Translations under genes and position numbers: made by a program | Notes under the pieces: generated by a model | The model's input: the letters and a program-made list of their open reading frames with translations, nothing else | What the model was told of the DNA's origin: nothing | Database searches by the model: none | In this document: positions 35,501 through 47,374 of the stretch, one piece after another | Layout: every line of letters starts with the position of its first letter | Numbering within the stretch: the first letter of the stretch is position 1 | Assembly: GCA_022747635.1 (NCBI GenBank) | Contig: JAKTNV010000009.1 | Span: forward strand, 29,489,622-29,553,621 | From: Hetaerina americana | Taxonomy: Eukaryota > Arthropoda > Insecta > Odonata > Calopterygidae | Reading direction: 5' to 3' | Length of the DNA: 64,000 nucleotides

Positions 35501-36410
35501 CCGCCCCTATCCATTGGGTATTCTGAACAAGGGATGAATCGTCACTAACATGGTGTATAATGATTGCCACATATCTCCGAAGGAAGGAAACCTAAAGAAA
35601 ATTCTTCTGTTAAGTATCACTAATATTTATTTACGAGGACTAAAGACAGTCCGTAGAGCTAAAACATTCTTAATCAATTATAATATCATAATGTACTCGA
35701 TTCCTTTGAAATTTTAATGCAATGACACTGAAAAGGCCCTCTGAAAAACTTTGTGCGTTACCCGCTCAAAGTATGAAGAACACGATTGCAACATAAAGCT
35801 ATGACGATGAGTATTACACGAAAAATGTGTTTTTGAAAATATGTATAAAAATCGTGCAAGTTTAATTCTGACACTAATATTATAATTCTAACCCCGTGCC
35901 TCATTGGTGGATGTGATCTCAATTAAAATGATCTGCATAGTATTTCATTACGTGGAAGCAATTACCCTGCGCACAGTTTACGCTGACAACAAATGGAAGT
36001 CGTATTTTTTTCTTTCTATCAACGCCATTTAAAAATTAAGGAATACCTAATTGATTTTAAAGTGTGATGATCAAATAATGTTTCCCTAATGGCTGGTGGT
36101 CTATAATCCCATGATAGGCTCTCATTTATGGCTTATATGGACACAAGCAAATTTGGATTTTATGTGTAATCACACGACAATATCCTGGTCTATAGGCTTC
36201 AGTGATCGATTAATATACGCCAACGTAAAGCATTAAACTCGGGCACAATATTTGTTAGTGTCTCATTCGGCATCAATGAGAATATAACTCTTTATATTTA
36301 ATGCTAAATTTGAAGCGGTTTTAAAGGGAAATGAAAAATAAGGATGGCTGTCATTCAAAAGAAGCAACTGTCAATAGCTAATAACGCCCACATGGAAATC
36401 AAACAACTGT
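35501..36410. other. AT-rich spacer
   Basis: Nothing recognised. Confidence 0.4.
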
Positions 36411-36414
36411 TCAA

Positions 36415-36720
36415 AATAAAGAGTTGATTTCACTTTCAAGTTACGGCGATGCGTGGATTATAGCATCCGAAATGCAAGGAAGGGAATGACGAAAAGAAAC
36501 TGAATAGCCCGAGTGGCTAATGGAGCAGTTCTTTAAAGAATTAGTGAAGATAAATTTATGAAAGAGGCTAGCGAGAAGAGTAAGACTATCTGGTCACATT
36601 TTGACGCACATTAGTTGACTGAAGACTGTATTATGAGTCATGTAATGGAAGAACTACAGATGAGGCCAAAAGCTAGCTCACGAAAAAGTGACGGGAGATC
36701 TCCAGTAACCATGAAGAGAT
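36415..36720 (+). mobile_element. probable non-LTR retrotransposon tail, heavily decayed
   Basis: The plus strand reads LISLSSYGDAWIIASEMQGR, resembling the L-x-Y-G-x-E-A-W-T-I-x-x-E-M-Q-x-R segment of the RT C-terminus, and later RRVRLSGHILTH, resembling the (R)-x-x-G-H-I-L-R segment. Numerous stops and frame changes intervene, so the call is tentative. Confidence 0.45.
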
Positions 36721-38625
36721 CAAGAAACTTGCAGGGTGAAATAATAGATTTACAGACGTACTGTTAAGTCCTGGTATGGAAAGCTTGGAAAGATGAATTG
36801 GATAGGAAGGAGATTTTTTTAGTTTTTAACTATGCTCTGTTTTTCGTAATGAGTCAAGTCTTCGGAAGGGCAAAAACACCAAAAAGATTGAATGTCTAAA
36901 ATAATGAAGAGTCACTGACACCACACATTTACTGTGAGATAAATACGTGCCTAAATCTTTCAGTTGGTTAAATAATTTTATTGCCATTCTGGGGTTTCTA
37001 ACATTTTGGCTGTTAGGTGTAATGAAATGCCATATTGGAAAAATATTGTACGAGGTAATAAATATTTAATTCTAATATCATATATTCAAAAATAAAAGGT
37101 ATTCTCCCCAAAATGAATGACTAGGCATTAACGCCCTTATGTATTTGAATACCATTGTCATTTTCCCATCCTGCGAGCTGTGAAAGTCACCAAACAAACA
37201 AACATCATTAATAATGTTTGAGTAAGATATGGCCTATGGGAAACTGTGTTTGCATTTTTCCCTTTTACTTTATTATCTTTTTCCTATTTTAGCTGTTATA
37301 GACACATTCTTGTCGTTCTGTCATGTGCTTTTGTCTGCAAATTTGCGTTGTATACCTGTAAATCATAGAATTAAACACCAGCGATCGAGGCGTGATTTCA
37401 ATGGTCGGCGTGTTTTCCAAAAATTTTAGGATTTTATTTACCGGGTGCAAAAATTGGTAAGCAGAAGGCAATACTACTACTTTTAAAGGCGATTTACTTT
37501 GAAAAGTCAGTGATTGGCGGGTATGCCTGTTACACACCACGTCAGTGGCAACGTATAGCTAAATCTCAGGCATATTTGAGCATTTTTTATTTGGATGCTG
37601 ACGAACCGGTGTGCGGTTATAATTATAAAAATTTCCTTCTATTCGGTCACAGTTAGTCAAGTTTCATACCCTACATTATTCTTCGGTAGGCCTGTAATGT
37701 TTATTAAGAAAAGACTGAGTCATGAACGAAGATTTGATAACGCACTATTTTTTCAATAAATGGAGCCCGACAACTGGAAATTAAGAAATAATAATATTAT
37801 TGAAAAGTGTATTTAAATGTATACCAGTCATGTAGATCATGACCATTCCGGTGTACATCTCTTGAATCATCATTACATAATAATAGAATTAAATAAAATT
37901 ATAACTCATGTTGCATAATCATGGAATAATTACCAGAAGTTTCCTGTTTGAATTAAATTTATTATAATTTATGCGTTTATTTCGGCTCATAAAATTACGT
38001 TCAAAAGTGAGATATTTTCTGATGAACTAAATTCTCAATAAATGTTTCACAATCTGTGAGTGACAAAATGCTTCACGCGGAGGACGGTGTGTAGATCTTG
38101 ATCGTTCCTCAACCTAATGGCCAGTCAATCTTGCTATATCGAGAAGGTAAGATAGCGGTGTTATCCGGCTATAGTTAGGCCACATTTGGAAAGATTATAG
38201 ATCCATGTCAGAAAAATTCAAATAAGGAATTGAAAAAGGTTCCGTGAAAATCCGCGAGTCTTGTTCATAAATTGCTACGAGAAGAGAGTGAGGTGACAGT
38301 TAAGAGAAATGTATACCTGTAAACAGGAGGAATTAGGTTAGGAGACACTTTATTAACGAAGAGAGCAGGAGAGACTTGTAGAAAGGTACAGGAAACCTGA
38401 TATTTCTTGCGATACCGAGAGGATTACTATGATACCAAATTATTCGAGTCGAGTCGACCACCGAGATAAAATAAGAGATATGGAACGAATTGCTGACTCA
38501 TCAAGCATTTTCCTTCCCTCTCATGATGTGCAATCTTTACAAAATCGAACTTAAGTACCTGAATATATTTGCTTAGAGACAAATATTTAATGATGCAATC
38601 AATTTTTTCAGATTGTAGTTAGGCA
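36721..38625. other. AT-rich spacer
   Basis: About 1.9 kb with no recognisable gene. Two overlapping ORFs (37229-37429 plus, 37289-37540 minus) have no domain. Confidence 0.45.
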
Positions 38626-38629
38626 TGTA

Positions 38630-39173
38630 CTGGCTCCGCCCTCTAATACGTAGAATCAATTCCGGTAAAACATTTTTGCAGTTCAAAGAGCAAATTTACA
38701 TAATTATTCAAAATACACCTGGTGTATTGACACACCGATACCAGCGCTTTTGCCAGTCGCTGTACGTACATTTCCTGTTAGGCGTTGACGAAAACCTCGT
38801 TCAGGCACCTCTTCGCCGCCTCGTTGACGTTATCTAGTGCTAAAAATTGATTGCTTTCCAAGCTCCTTTTTATTCTTGGGAGCAGGAAGATGTCTGGTGG
38901 TGCCACATCGGGGCTGTAGGGTGACTGGGGCAGCGTTACTACCTAATACTTGCCAAAGTGCTCGATCACGACGAAGGTGCACGTTGTCGTGATGTGGTCT
39001 CCAGTTGTCAAAGATCCCCTTCCTGACGCATTGCACTCTTTTCCGTAGCATTACGGGGGCTTCCACGTAAATCTTACCATTCACTGTCTCTGAGACACGA
39101 CCTCTTTGTGGATAACGCATAACAAAAATATATGAATAAAAAATCATTCTACTTATATGTGGGACAGACCCTG
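38630..39173 (-). mobile_element. mariner deletion derivative, family M1, copy 3
   Basis: Read on the minus strand, the outer end CCAGGGTCTGTCCCACATAT is a mariner terminal repeat close to that at 1816. The interior goes almost at once to a transposase segment: QTVNGKIYVEAPVMLRKRVQ is recognisable in modified form, then IFDNWRPHHDN with the second catalytic Asp, then frame-shifted remnants including CGTTRHLPAPKNKKELG, and near the end DWQKRWYRCVNTPGVYFE. The far end (CTGGCTCCGCCCTCT from 38630) is a diverged terminal repeat next to TA. At about 544 bp it has nearly the size and deletion structure of the 1816-2369 copy. The HTH domains and first catalytic Asp are missing. Confidence 0.8.
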
Positions 39174-40130
39174 GTTAAACGTATGTAACCAATTGTTTTT
39201 TAACGCTAGTCAAAAGATATTCAGATGCATGCATGACTTAAAATTTGTGTCCGTTAGTTATTTTTATGCTGCACATTTCAAGGATAATAGCGAACATGTA
39301 TGACAGCGTATTTTATTTTCCTTGAATTTTGCAATATATAAATATCTTTCACTATTCTAAGCCTGGAATTTGAGGGCATACACTGGTTTGCTGGTCATAC
39401 TTTGTGGAAATATGTTTATTCCTCTTTACTTTCACCATTGCGGTGATCTACTCTTGGATAATATCTTTTTACGTCATGATTCACTTCAATTCCCCAACTT
39501 TATCATATTCTTTGATTGTGCTGCATTTTCCCGGCTGCCAGTTTCATTAGCAAGATGCCAATACATTTTAAACCGTCTTTTTTGGCTATCCACATATTTT
39601 TCGAGCGAGCGGTGGCGAGCGTATTGTTTCAGCAATTATATTTTCATTAGGTGAGCCTATAAAACTAAATTGAAGAAAACAGATGGCGTTCCCTTTCAAG
39701 AATATTTTGGCACTAGATTAGGTTTATGAAACAGTACTCCTAAAATTACGAATTTCGTAGAATACCAAACCCAGGACACGGCAAACATCCAAGAAGTGAC
39801 GAAGTGGTCACGTACTTAATTAAAACTACTACCTGCCGCTGAACTAACTCTCTATTTCATAACTTAATGATGATAACTCTATGATGCTCACTACTATATG
39901 TGCAGTTTCAATAATCCCATCAGTGTCAGTAGTGTTAATGAGTTATGTATTGATCACAAAAAGGCTATTGAGTACTCAATTGCGACTGAATTTGCTTTCG
40001 GGTGATATCGTTTGCGAGCTAACCACAATAACACTATAGCGTCAAGACAATCCACAGCGAGGCCAACATAAAATATCTGCCTTGGACTTATCTCTCGCTG
40101 ACCCCTGCTTCGTGAGTCACGAATTACTCT
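39174..40130. other. AT-rich spacer
   Basis: No gene recognised. AGATGGCGTT at 39681 resembles the insect CTCF core; see findings. Confidence 0.4.
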
Positions 40131-40800
40131 ATCCATATGGATTCGTCAACCTTTATAAAAGGAAGCAGTCATAAGATCGTCGCAATAAATCCATGCCCAT
40201 TCGCGCCCGCGATGGAAACCTCACCTTCGTGTTATGATACAGCCACTTAAAACATTCGTTTGTATTCCTTTTTACGGCCGCTGTGTGTTACCCCCGTGTT
40301 TCGCATATTGTCCTAATGCTTCCGATATTCTAACCATCCCGGGACCCTCGAGTAGAAGATAGGGATGTGGCATTATAACGTGTTTGAGGGAGCGTTTTTT
40401 GATGGTTTTTAAAAGCGTGGGAAACGATTCCGGCCGGAATAGTTTCATTCGTGTTTTATACTCTGCCATAGAGGGAGGCACAAGGTGTCGTAAACACCTA
40501 AATGGAACTCGCTTTATGCTAGATGGCCATGTTTATTGTGGCTCTAAACGCCTCAGAAAGCCTTTTATTATCCTGCATGCTATGCGATGCGCGTTTATTG
40601 GTCTGGTTTTACTACCCAACTCGCGCTACCCCTATTTTTTTTCCGTTGCCTACGATACTATTTTATGCAAAACAGCATTGAAATATGCGAATTTATATCA
40701 ACAAAATAAAGTGCAGGTGTACCAATATATATATTTAGGGGAGAGCCTAACCGATTCGAGGCGAGGATTCCGCGGGAGGAGATTCCCCGGGATTTGAACT
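40131..40800. promoter_or_regulatory. low-repeat patch with many TTTATNG words, possible cis-regulatory DNA
   Basis: Non-repetitive sequence with CpG words and repeated Hox/Cdx- or forkhead-like words (CAATAAA, GCTTTATGC, GTTTATTGTGG, GCGTTTATTGGTC, TTTTATGC). A 137-codon open frame (40384-40797) spans much of it; it has five Cys, no recognisable domain, signal peptide or splice evidence, so I do not call it a gene. The regulatory role is inference from word content only. Confidence 0.22.
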
Positions 40801-43235
40801 CACAGTTGTCCTAGTCGCTATCGTTCAAAATCCTTCAAATATTGCCAGTCTCTTGAGTGTTGTATTTTCTTCAAAAGCGTTGCCGATAATTTTTTATTCC
40901 CATATGTCTTTTCCTCAATCTCCTGGCCGGCTATTGGGAGTGATCGTAAAAGCCTTAACTTTTAATAAGCCATGGGTTGAATTGGACCTCATCTTACTTT
41001 GGTTTTCGGAGTCCCTCTGCCCGGATTATTTTACTTTCCATTCCGTCCAGTTGAACTGTTCTTTCAACCAATATGATAAGCATGAAGTGTAGGGCATTAA
41101 ACTCGTATGTAAATGTACATGAAATGAAAGTATTCCTAGAGAATATCTAAAGTATGTAATTGCAATAGTATAAAGTAACCCTTAGCATTGCCGACATATG
41201 TGTCTATCCGTTCCGAATATGGATGGAAAGGGAATTCACGGTAAGGTAACAAGTCACTACATAGAGAAAATAACACGACGTAACACGACGAAATATGATT
41301 TAAATTTCTTGTAGGGTTTGTAGAAATTTTATAAAACTTATCCTAACTTAATTATAAATGTTAGTTGGGAGAAAGGATACTATTTTTATTAATGGAGAGC
41401 GCTATGTTTTTGTGCCCTGCTATCGTGTAGTTAATTCCTTTGGTTTCTATACTAAAGATACATATCAATAAATAGTTATTCCATCGTTTTCATACAAAAA
41501 ACATGTTCACTCTGCCCTTCAAACTTGGCGAGTTTATGTATGAAGCTTGCGTTTAAATGCAAGGTGATAAACGGAAATGAAAATTATATTTTCTCGCGTG
41601 TATGGGCTGTCAAAATATATTATATGGTGCCAAGTGTATGTATCCGCTTGTATTGCGACCTGTCGGAAATAAAAATTAAGTGTCACCACTAAGAAGAGTA
41701 AAAAAAGTAAATGCTCGTAGATTTTGTTCTTAAAATTATAATCTTGGTGCGTGATAATGAGATGGCATAACTCATCCTGATACTTACCAAAGGATGTCGC
41801 GGGTGCAGTTAGGTGAGCGTGAATAGCGGTTTAATATTCCGGTGACGAAAACTTAAAAGTTGTAGGAAGCTTGTGGAAAGATAGTATCATCACAGTATTT
41901 TGTAAGTCTATTGCTTTTAGTCGTTTCTATTTATTGAGGCAATAAAACCTATGGGTTGTTTTATTACGGCTCGGAGAAAAAGGTCTTTTTATGACTTCAT
42001 TTGAAGTCTCCATGATAGACCGTTAGGATTAGATGAATAAATATTCTATTGCATAAGTACGGCGTAAATTACTTTGGTAATTTATTAAAATGATCAAAGA
42101 TTTTGCATGGCGTTACTATTATTATCCATTTGGTACGTGAATGAGTATATCACTCAGTTGATCATTCATAGCCTTTAGCGAATCGCATTGCATGCTCATA
42201 TAGGTACAAGCTCACTAATCACATCAATATGAGAACGCATTGACCTTTCTGGACATTAGGAATTTTTTTGTAAATTCTATGAAGAATTAGATAGCGTTAG
42301 TATCTGTTTTGTTAAACGATAACCTTGAAATAGTGTTGCCAAAGAACACAATGTAGCAGAAAAGAATCAACAATTTAAATCTTATAAGGCATTAGGTTAG
42401 TTTATGAGTGTATACATATCAAATTTTAGGCAGAATTGGGCAGCGGATCATATGTTTCTTTTCGGTTTTCTCGTTAACTATAGCGAATGTGAAGTAGAAA
42501 TCTTCCTGATTACTGAAAATTTGGCATACAGATTCCAAATATTTTATTTCAGGGAAAGTTTGTTAAATGTAGCTACTAAAATTATTTGCATCCTAATTCT
42601 GAAAGTTTTGGGACAAGAATTTAAAAACGATTAGTTAATATTGCTTGTTTTTAAAATGTATGCCAGAAATGTATTTGATTTTATTAAAAAAGGCATGAAC
42701 GGGTGTACCTGTAGCCGCCAGCAAAACTTATCCTATGCACATGCTTATCTATTCGAACATCTGCTTCCGTAGCTCTTCGTTAAAAGTAGAGGTTAGATAC
42801 TGATGTTCTAATTTGAATAATTTTTTCGGTGGTTATGTGCTACAATTTACTAGTTTGGTGTCACTTGGCATATTGAAGGTTGACTGAGAGTTTTTATTAT
42901 CCCTCTAATTGATTTCGAGAGTGATGGAGAAACGTTAATGTATTGCAAGAACCTTTACCGACATGTAGTTGCCCTTAAATCCTTGACATAGTTATTAATG
43001 ACTGGAAAGTTTTTGCTCTTTTCTCATTAAATCAGGTGTATGTTCAAGCAATGGATACGCCTTAATGGCCTGTTTTCTGAGTAAGATCCATATTTTTTGT
43101 GCTCGCTGGAAATTATTGAGTTTTACTTTAAGAATGTCAACTTACATTTAAATTTAAACAATCCTTTATCTCATCATCAAGGTTTCATTTATCTAATGCC
43201 TTCTATAGAATTATTCCTTCTCATGTATACGAAGG
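40801..43235. other. AT-rich spacer
   Basis: About 2.4 kb with no recognisable gene or element. Short ORFs (40853-41092, 42404-42634) show no domain. TAACACGACG is tandemly duplicated at 41273-41292. Confidence 0.45.
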
Positions 43236-43244
43236 AATTTCTTC

Positions 43245-43350
43245 CCTCCTTGTCCTCTAATCTATCCTTACTCTCTCCACACGTCACACTACTTCCCCAG
43301 AGCCCCCAAGTGTCCCTTCTCATCATCGCTGGACCCATCTCCTCAATTCC
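43245..43350 (+). repeat. pyrimidine-rich repeat P, copy 1
   Basis: The core CTTCCCCAGAGCCCCCAAGT is followed by GTCCCTTCTCATCATCGCTG and CCCATCTC. It closely matches 44445-44500, one kilobase away. No coding signal. Confidence 0.7.
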
Positions 43351-43420
43351 TTTACTCCTTATTTTATAAGGAGCAATTTCGGGTATAAATATCTACGGAT
43401 TACCTTGAAAATAGGAAATG

Positions 43421-43690
43421 GTATATGGTAGTCCGGGGAGCAAAGCGCTCGGCTGCTGACGAGAGGGCCCAGGTTCAATACCCTTGGGCGTCTCAGAGGA
43501 CACTCAACTTCATTCAATCCGCTTGACATCTCGTGTATCAGTTATTCTTGGGAAACCACTGGTCGTGCAAGAAAAGGGGCTGGGTCCCCCTTATTATCCT
43601 GATGTGTGAATTACACACGCCGTTGGGATTAGTACTAGATGAGCTCAGCTCTTGCCTATCAAGTCAACCCTCGGATTAATAACTGTAATT
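43421..43690 (+). repeat. tRNA-derived SINE, family 1
   Basis: The head GTAGTCCGGGGAGCAAAGCG contains the A-box region, and CAGGTTCAATACCC (about 43471-43484) the B box. The body includes TGGGAAACCACTGG, CCTGATGTGTGAATTACACA and GGGATTAGTACTAGATGAGC, all shared in the same order with the minus-strand copy at 47.1-47.4 kb. Non-coding; RNA polymerase III promoter inside. Confidence 0.85.
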
Positions 43691-44080
43691 TTCCTTGGAA
43701 GACGATAATAGTATAGCCGTACATCACTTTGTTTCTTAAACGGCTCTGTCATCATCATACTCCCTGCCGCCATGAATAGAAATTTTGCTTATTAATGTTT
43801 ACAATACGAGTATTTGTCTATTAATGAGAGGTTTGAATTGGAATTTATGGTGTTTTGCGATGTTGATTGTCAACATTTATTAGGAAAAATTGATACCCCG
43901 TATCGGTTAACTTACCATTCTGTTCCTTAGTACTTGTGGTGCACTACGATTCGCAACATTTTAAATTATTCCATCGGAAAAAGAATGAACAAAGTACGAA
44001 TTTTATCATGCCATCTCTTCTGTGCCATCCACTTGAACAGAATGATTCCAGTCATGTTTTCTGATAGTCAAATACCGCAT
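43691..44080. other. AT-rich spacer
   Basis: Nothing recognised. Confidence 0.35.
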
Positions 44081-44084
44081 TATG

Positions 44085-44760
44085 ATAGCCACAAAAGATG
44101 AGGTTCGTCCAATGGGGGTTGCCCCAAGTATGGACTCGTCTCAGCGTCCAGTACGGAGCGTCAACGCTTGTTACCTCGCCATCCATCGGGACGTCGTACG
44201 TCCGATCCTCCCCCTTCCCTCACCCTCTCACCCGTCTCCAAACTTCATCCTCCCTCCACTCCCTTCCCCCCTCCCCATCCCCCGACGCATTCCAACCTCT
44301 CGATGGAATGCCGAGAACAGGTGTGAATTGAAGCGACGGTCCATGGGACTCCTCATCTCACAGCGAAAGGATACATCCTCTACCCCCTCCTCATCCCCCT
44401 TGCCCTAACTCTCCACCCTTCCTCCCAATCCTCCCTCCCCCGCGTCACGTTCCTTCCCCATAGCCCCCAAAGTGTCCCTTCTCATCGCTGAAACCCATCT
44501 CACTCTCAGAGTATTCCCCGCACTTCCTGTGCCCTTTCCTCTTCCCCCTCTGTCGTCTTCTCCTCCACTCTGACGCGCGGCGAGTATAAGCTGCCAGAGA
44601 TTAGTTTACATCGTGTTTTTCGAGAGGGATGAAGACAAGTATCTCCATAAGATGTCGACTTCGATATGTGTGTCCGGATGCTGCTTTTGGGGGAGGGTGG
44701 GTTCAAAATCTGTAAATGAGCCCTCGAAGTATCAGGTGCCATTCGTCTGGGAGAATAGAA
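44085..44760. other. pyrimidine-rich GC island containing repeat P, copy 2
   Basis: C/T-rich on the plus strand at 44195-44565. Within it CTTCCCCATAGCCCCCAAAG, GTGTCCCTTCTCATCGCTGA and CCCATCTC (about 44453-44501) repeat the sequence at 43.28 kb. ORFs of up to 108 codons are compositional. Confidence 0.55.
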
Positions 44761-45375
44761 AATGAGTGAATTAAGTGCCCCCTATCCTCGAATAAATCTC
44801 TAATTTTTGGGTGAAATTATTGCATTGGAAATAATTCTAGGAATACGAATTACCTAATTCTATTAAATATGACGCACATGTTTTTTTATGGGTTTCCTTT
44901 TCCTATTTTTTTGCGCAGTCGAGGTTGCATTTAATGTTTAATATATGTTAGAAATGTTTTTTAAGGGTTGCAAATTTTTGCTTTGGTTCATATTTCTCCG
45001 AATAGTTAGGGCTCTCTCTCCATAAAACTTACTCGTTATGGTTTGGATTTCATGGTATGAAAAGTATTTTTTTTAAAGACCAGTCTTTCAGGCTATTATC
45101 TATTTCTTATTTCAGGCTGAGCGGTACGTACGATCGCAACTGTGTGCGTACTAAGTATGTCTAGTTGTGACTTGCAGAATATCTAACAGATGTGGGTACG
45201 CTGGTGGTGTAATATTGCTGGATGATACCCCAACATATCTACAGGTACTTAAGTGGCTACAGACTTAATGCGAGTTAAAGAGAGAGTGAATTTGAGTATA
45301 TTTGTTTTCTATTATGACAGTAGTAGCATTTATGATAGAGAATGGGAACTTATAAATGTGAGGAATTAGTAAACA
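44761..45375. other. AT-rich spacer
   Basis: Nothing recognised. Confidence 0.35.
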
Positions 45376-45640
45376 GAGCACAAAAATAAGGAAAAGGATA
45401 AATTTGTGTACTGTTCCTCTGGTCATGTGTCAATTAGAATATGCTGTTAGCATTTGGGCGTTCGAGGACTGCTTTAAGATGTGTAAGCACCGCTGGGAGC
45501 GTGTTGTCAAATGGAGACTACTTCGAAGGATGCCACGGCCCGGATGACGAAGATTAGCACCAATGCGGAGACATGAACGCACGTTGGATAGTTTTCGGAC
45601 ACAACTCGTGTGTAACAAAAACTAGATTGAGAATCACTCG
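45376..45640 (+). mobile_element. possible non-LTR RT tail of another clade
   Basis: One plus-strand frame reads CTVPLVMCQLEYAVSIWAFE, resembling the L-V-x-P-x-L-E-Y-A-x-x-V-W segment of CR1/I-type reverse transcriptases, and later RRLAPMRRHERTLDSF, like the L-x-x-R-R-x-x-x-D segment that follows. A stop separates the two. This is a weak, motif-level call. Confidence 0.35.
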
Positions 45641-46565
45641 CGGAGCGAAGGTTATATTGGAAATTGTATTTGTTGCATAAATTGAAAGCGAGTCTCTGTA
45701 GCGACGATGTTGAAAATACATTATTAACCCAAACGTACCATGATGGGAGGGATTATCGTATGATGATAAGTTTGGAGAGATGGAGTGTAGATTTTACAGA
45801 TTTAAGATGCCATTTTTCTCACGACAGGCGACGACATTTTTCTCAGAATAACTGTAAACGACCGCGCTATGAAAATGAAGTACTTTTCTTTTTTCATTCT
45901 ACCTGTAAATAACCGAGTACAGATGCATAGACAAAATAGCCTGTATGTTATCATTATTTCATCTAGCCATAATTTATTGCCATTCTTGTTAGTAGCATCT
46001 GGAGGGAATGGATAGGTGGATTCAACGAAGACGTCTCAAGAAGGGGAGAGAGTGTATGTAACAATGTATGAAAGTGACGAAGGATAAAGGTTTTCGAAAA
46101 ACAGGGACGCGTAGAGGAAATGACTAAAAGGGAGTAGGTTCCCGGAAAAAACTCGTAATTCAATCATATTTTTGAGTTTGCCCTATCTATAAAAGCGCTT
46201 TGAAGGGTATGCACGCACGTGTTATATGAAGGAAAGCGTAATTCGAGAGTGAACGAAGTTCACCCACTCCCTTAAATTGGCTAGTGATACTTATTTGATA
46301 CTGAACCAATGGTTCAATCAATTTTTTCCGTACTGAAGAGAATTTTAAAAATACGCCAGCAATGCAAATATCTGTTTTCTCTCATATAGAGAAGTGAGCA
46401 TCTAGTTTTCAAATAATCAACCAGATTTCATTCACCAAAGGTTTTAGGTATAACCATCACCTTGTGAAGAGTAATTTGGGCATGAATCACTAAAAACTGA
46501 TGTATGATTTACCAAAAACAAGCAATCTCCCAAAATTTATAACGATCATTACTTATATTTGTTTT
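45641..46565. other. AT-rich spacer
   Basis: Short ORFs (45664-45912, 45963-46163) have no recognisable domain. Confidence 0.35.
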
Positions 46566-46572
46566 TAGCAGC

Positions 46573-46646
46573 CTACCAGCTTATGGTAGGTTTTTGCTGA
46601 GATACGTTTCTGGCACGAGATACGTTTACGAGATAGTTTCTGGCAC
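46573..46646 (+). repeat. hairpin plus short tandem repeat
   Basis: CTACCAGCTTATGGTAG can form a 6-bp stem, and directly after it GAGATACGTTTCTGGCAC (46599), GAGATACGTTTAC (46617) and GAGATAGTTTCTGGCAC (46630) form an imperfect tandem array. Confidence 0.7.
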
Positions 46647-47097
46647 TGTACGACTGTACTGATAAGCCCAGGCAGATATGACACAAGTTATCTTTCAACA
46701 AATATTTTAATAATTCATAATTAAGCTCTAAATACTGTTTATCTCTCTTAATTTCATCCGAAATCCGTATTCTTTTTCTCCCTCTACCTCGCTTCCCAAT
46801 ATTCTCTCCTCAATCACCGTCTTCAGCATCCCATTATCTCTGAGTATCCTTTCATTATCCCTGAGTCACCTTTCCATCCTTTTTATTTCTCCATCCTTTT
46901 CTGAACCCACGTTTAAATGCCTGAGATGCGTGCTGGTGAAAGAGAGAGAAATTAGAATGTGTATGCCTTCATATATAGATGAACAAATTAAAACTAATTT
47001 CTGTACTCCAAATGAAACGTGAAGCTTCCAATCTTCAATTTCCCTCAATCTGAGAATATAATAAATTTGTAAAACTGTGAAATGAGAAAAAAAACAC
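46647..47097. other. AT-rich spacer
   Basis: Nothing recognised. Confidence 0.35.
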
Positions 47098-47098
47098 A

Positions 47099-47374
47099 GT
47101 AATCAACCCGAAGCTCGGTTTAGTAGGTGATGGTAGAGATCACCCAGTACTAAGCCCTATACGGCGTTTGAAAATTCACACATCAGGGTAGGGGGGCCAG
47201 TTCCTTTCCCTGTGCCGGTTATGGTTTCCCAGGAAGACCTGGTACCCGAAAAATCACTTTTAATCACTAACTTGGGTGGAGCTGCAGGTGCCCAGAGTGT
47301 CTTGCCCGGGAATCGAACCCGGGACCCTCCGGTCAGCAGTCCAACGCTCTACCCACTGGACTGCCGCGACCCAC
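47099..47374 (-). repeat. tRNA-derived SINE, family 1 (best copy)
   Basis: On the minus strand the head reads GGTCGCGGCAGTCCAGTGGG (A-box region) and CCCGGGTTCGATTCCCGGG (perfect B box inside an inverted repeat like a T-arm). The body carries CCTGGGAAACCATAACCGGC, CCTGATGTGTGAATTTTCAA, CGCCGTATAGGGCTTAGTAC and ends GGGTTGATTACTG. The intact B box suggests it is the youngest family-1 copy here. It is not a tRNA gene because the body continues for about 200 bp and the anticodon arm is not convincing. Confidence 0.88.

Noticed and set aside
46749..46870. Pyrimidine-biased stretch as a possible further island or RT copy
   Set aside because: Too short, and no RT motif or strong skew comparable with the listed islands.
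47280..47374. Possible tRNA gene (perfect B box, minus strand)
   Set aside because: The sequence continues into a SINE body shared with other copies and no good anticodon arm is seen, so it is a tRNA-derived SINE head.
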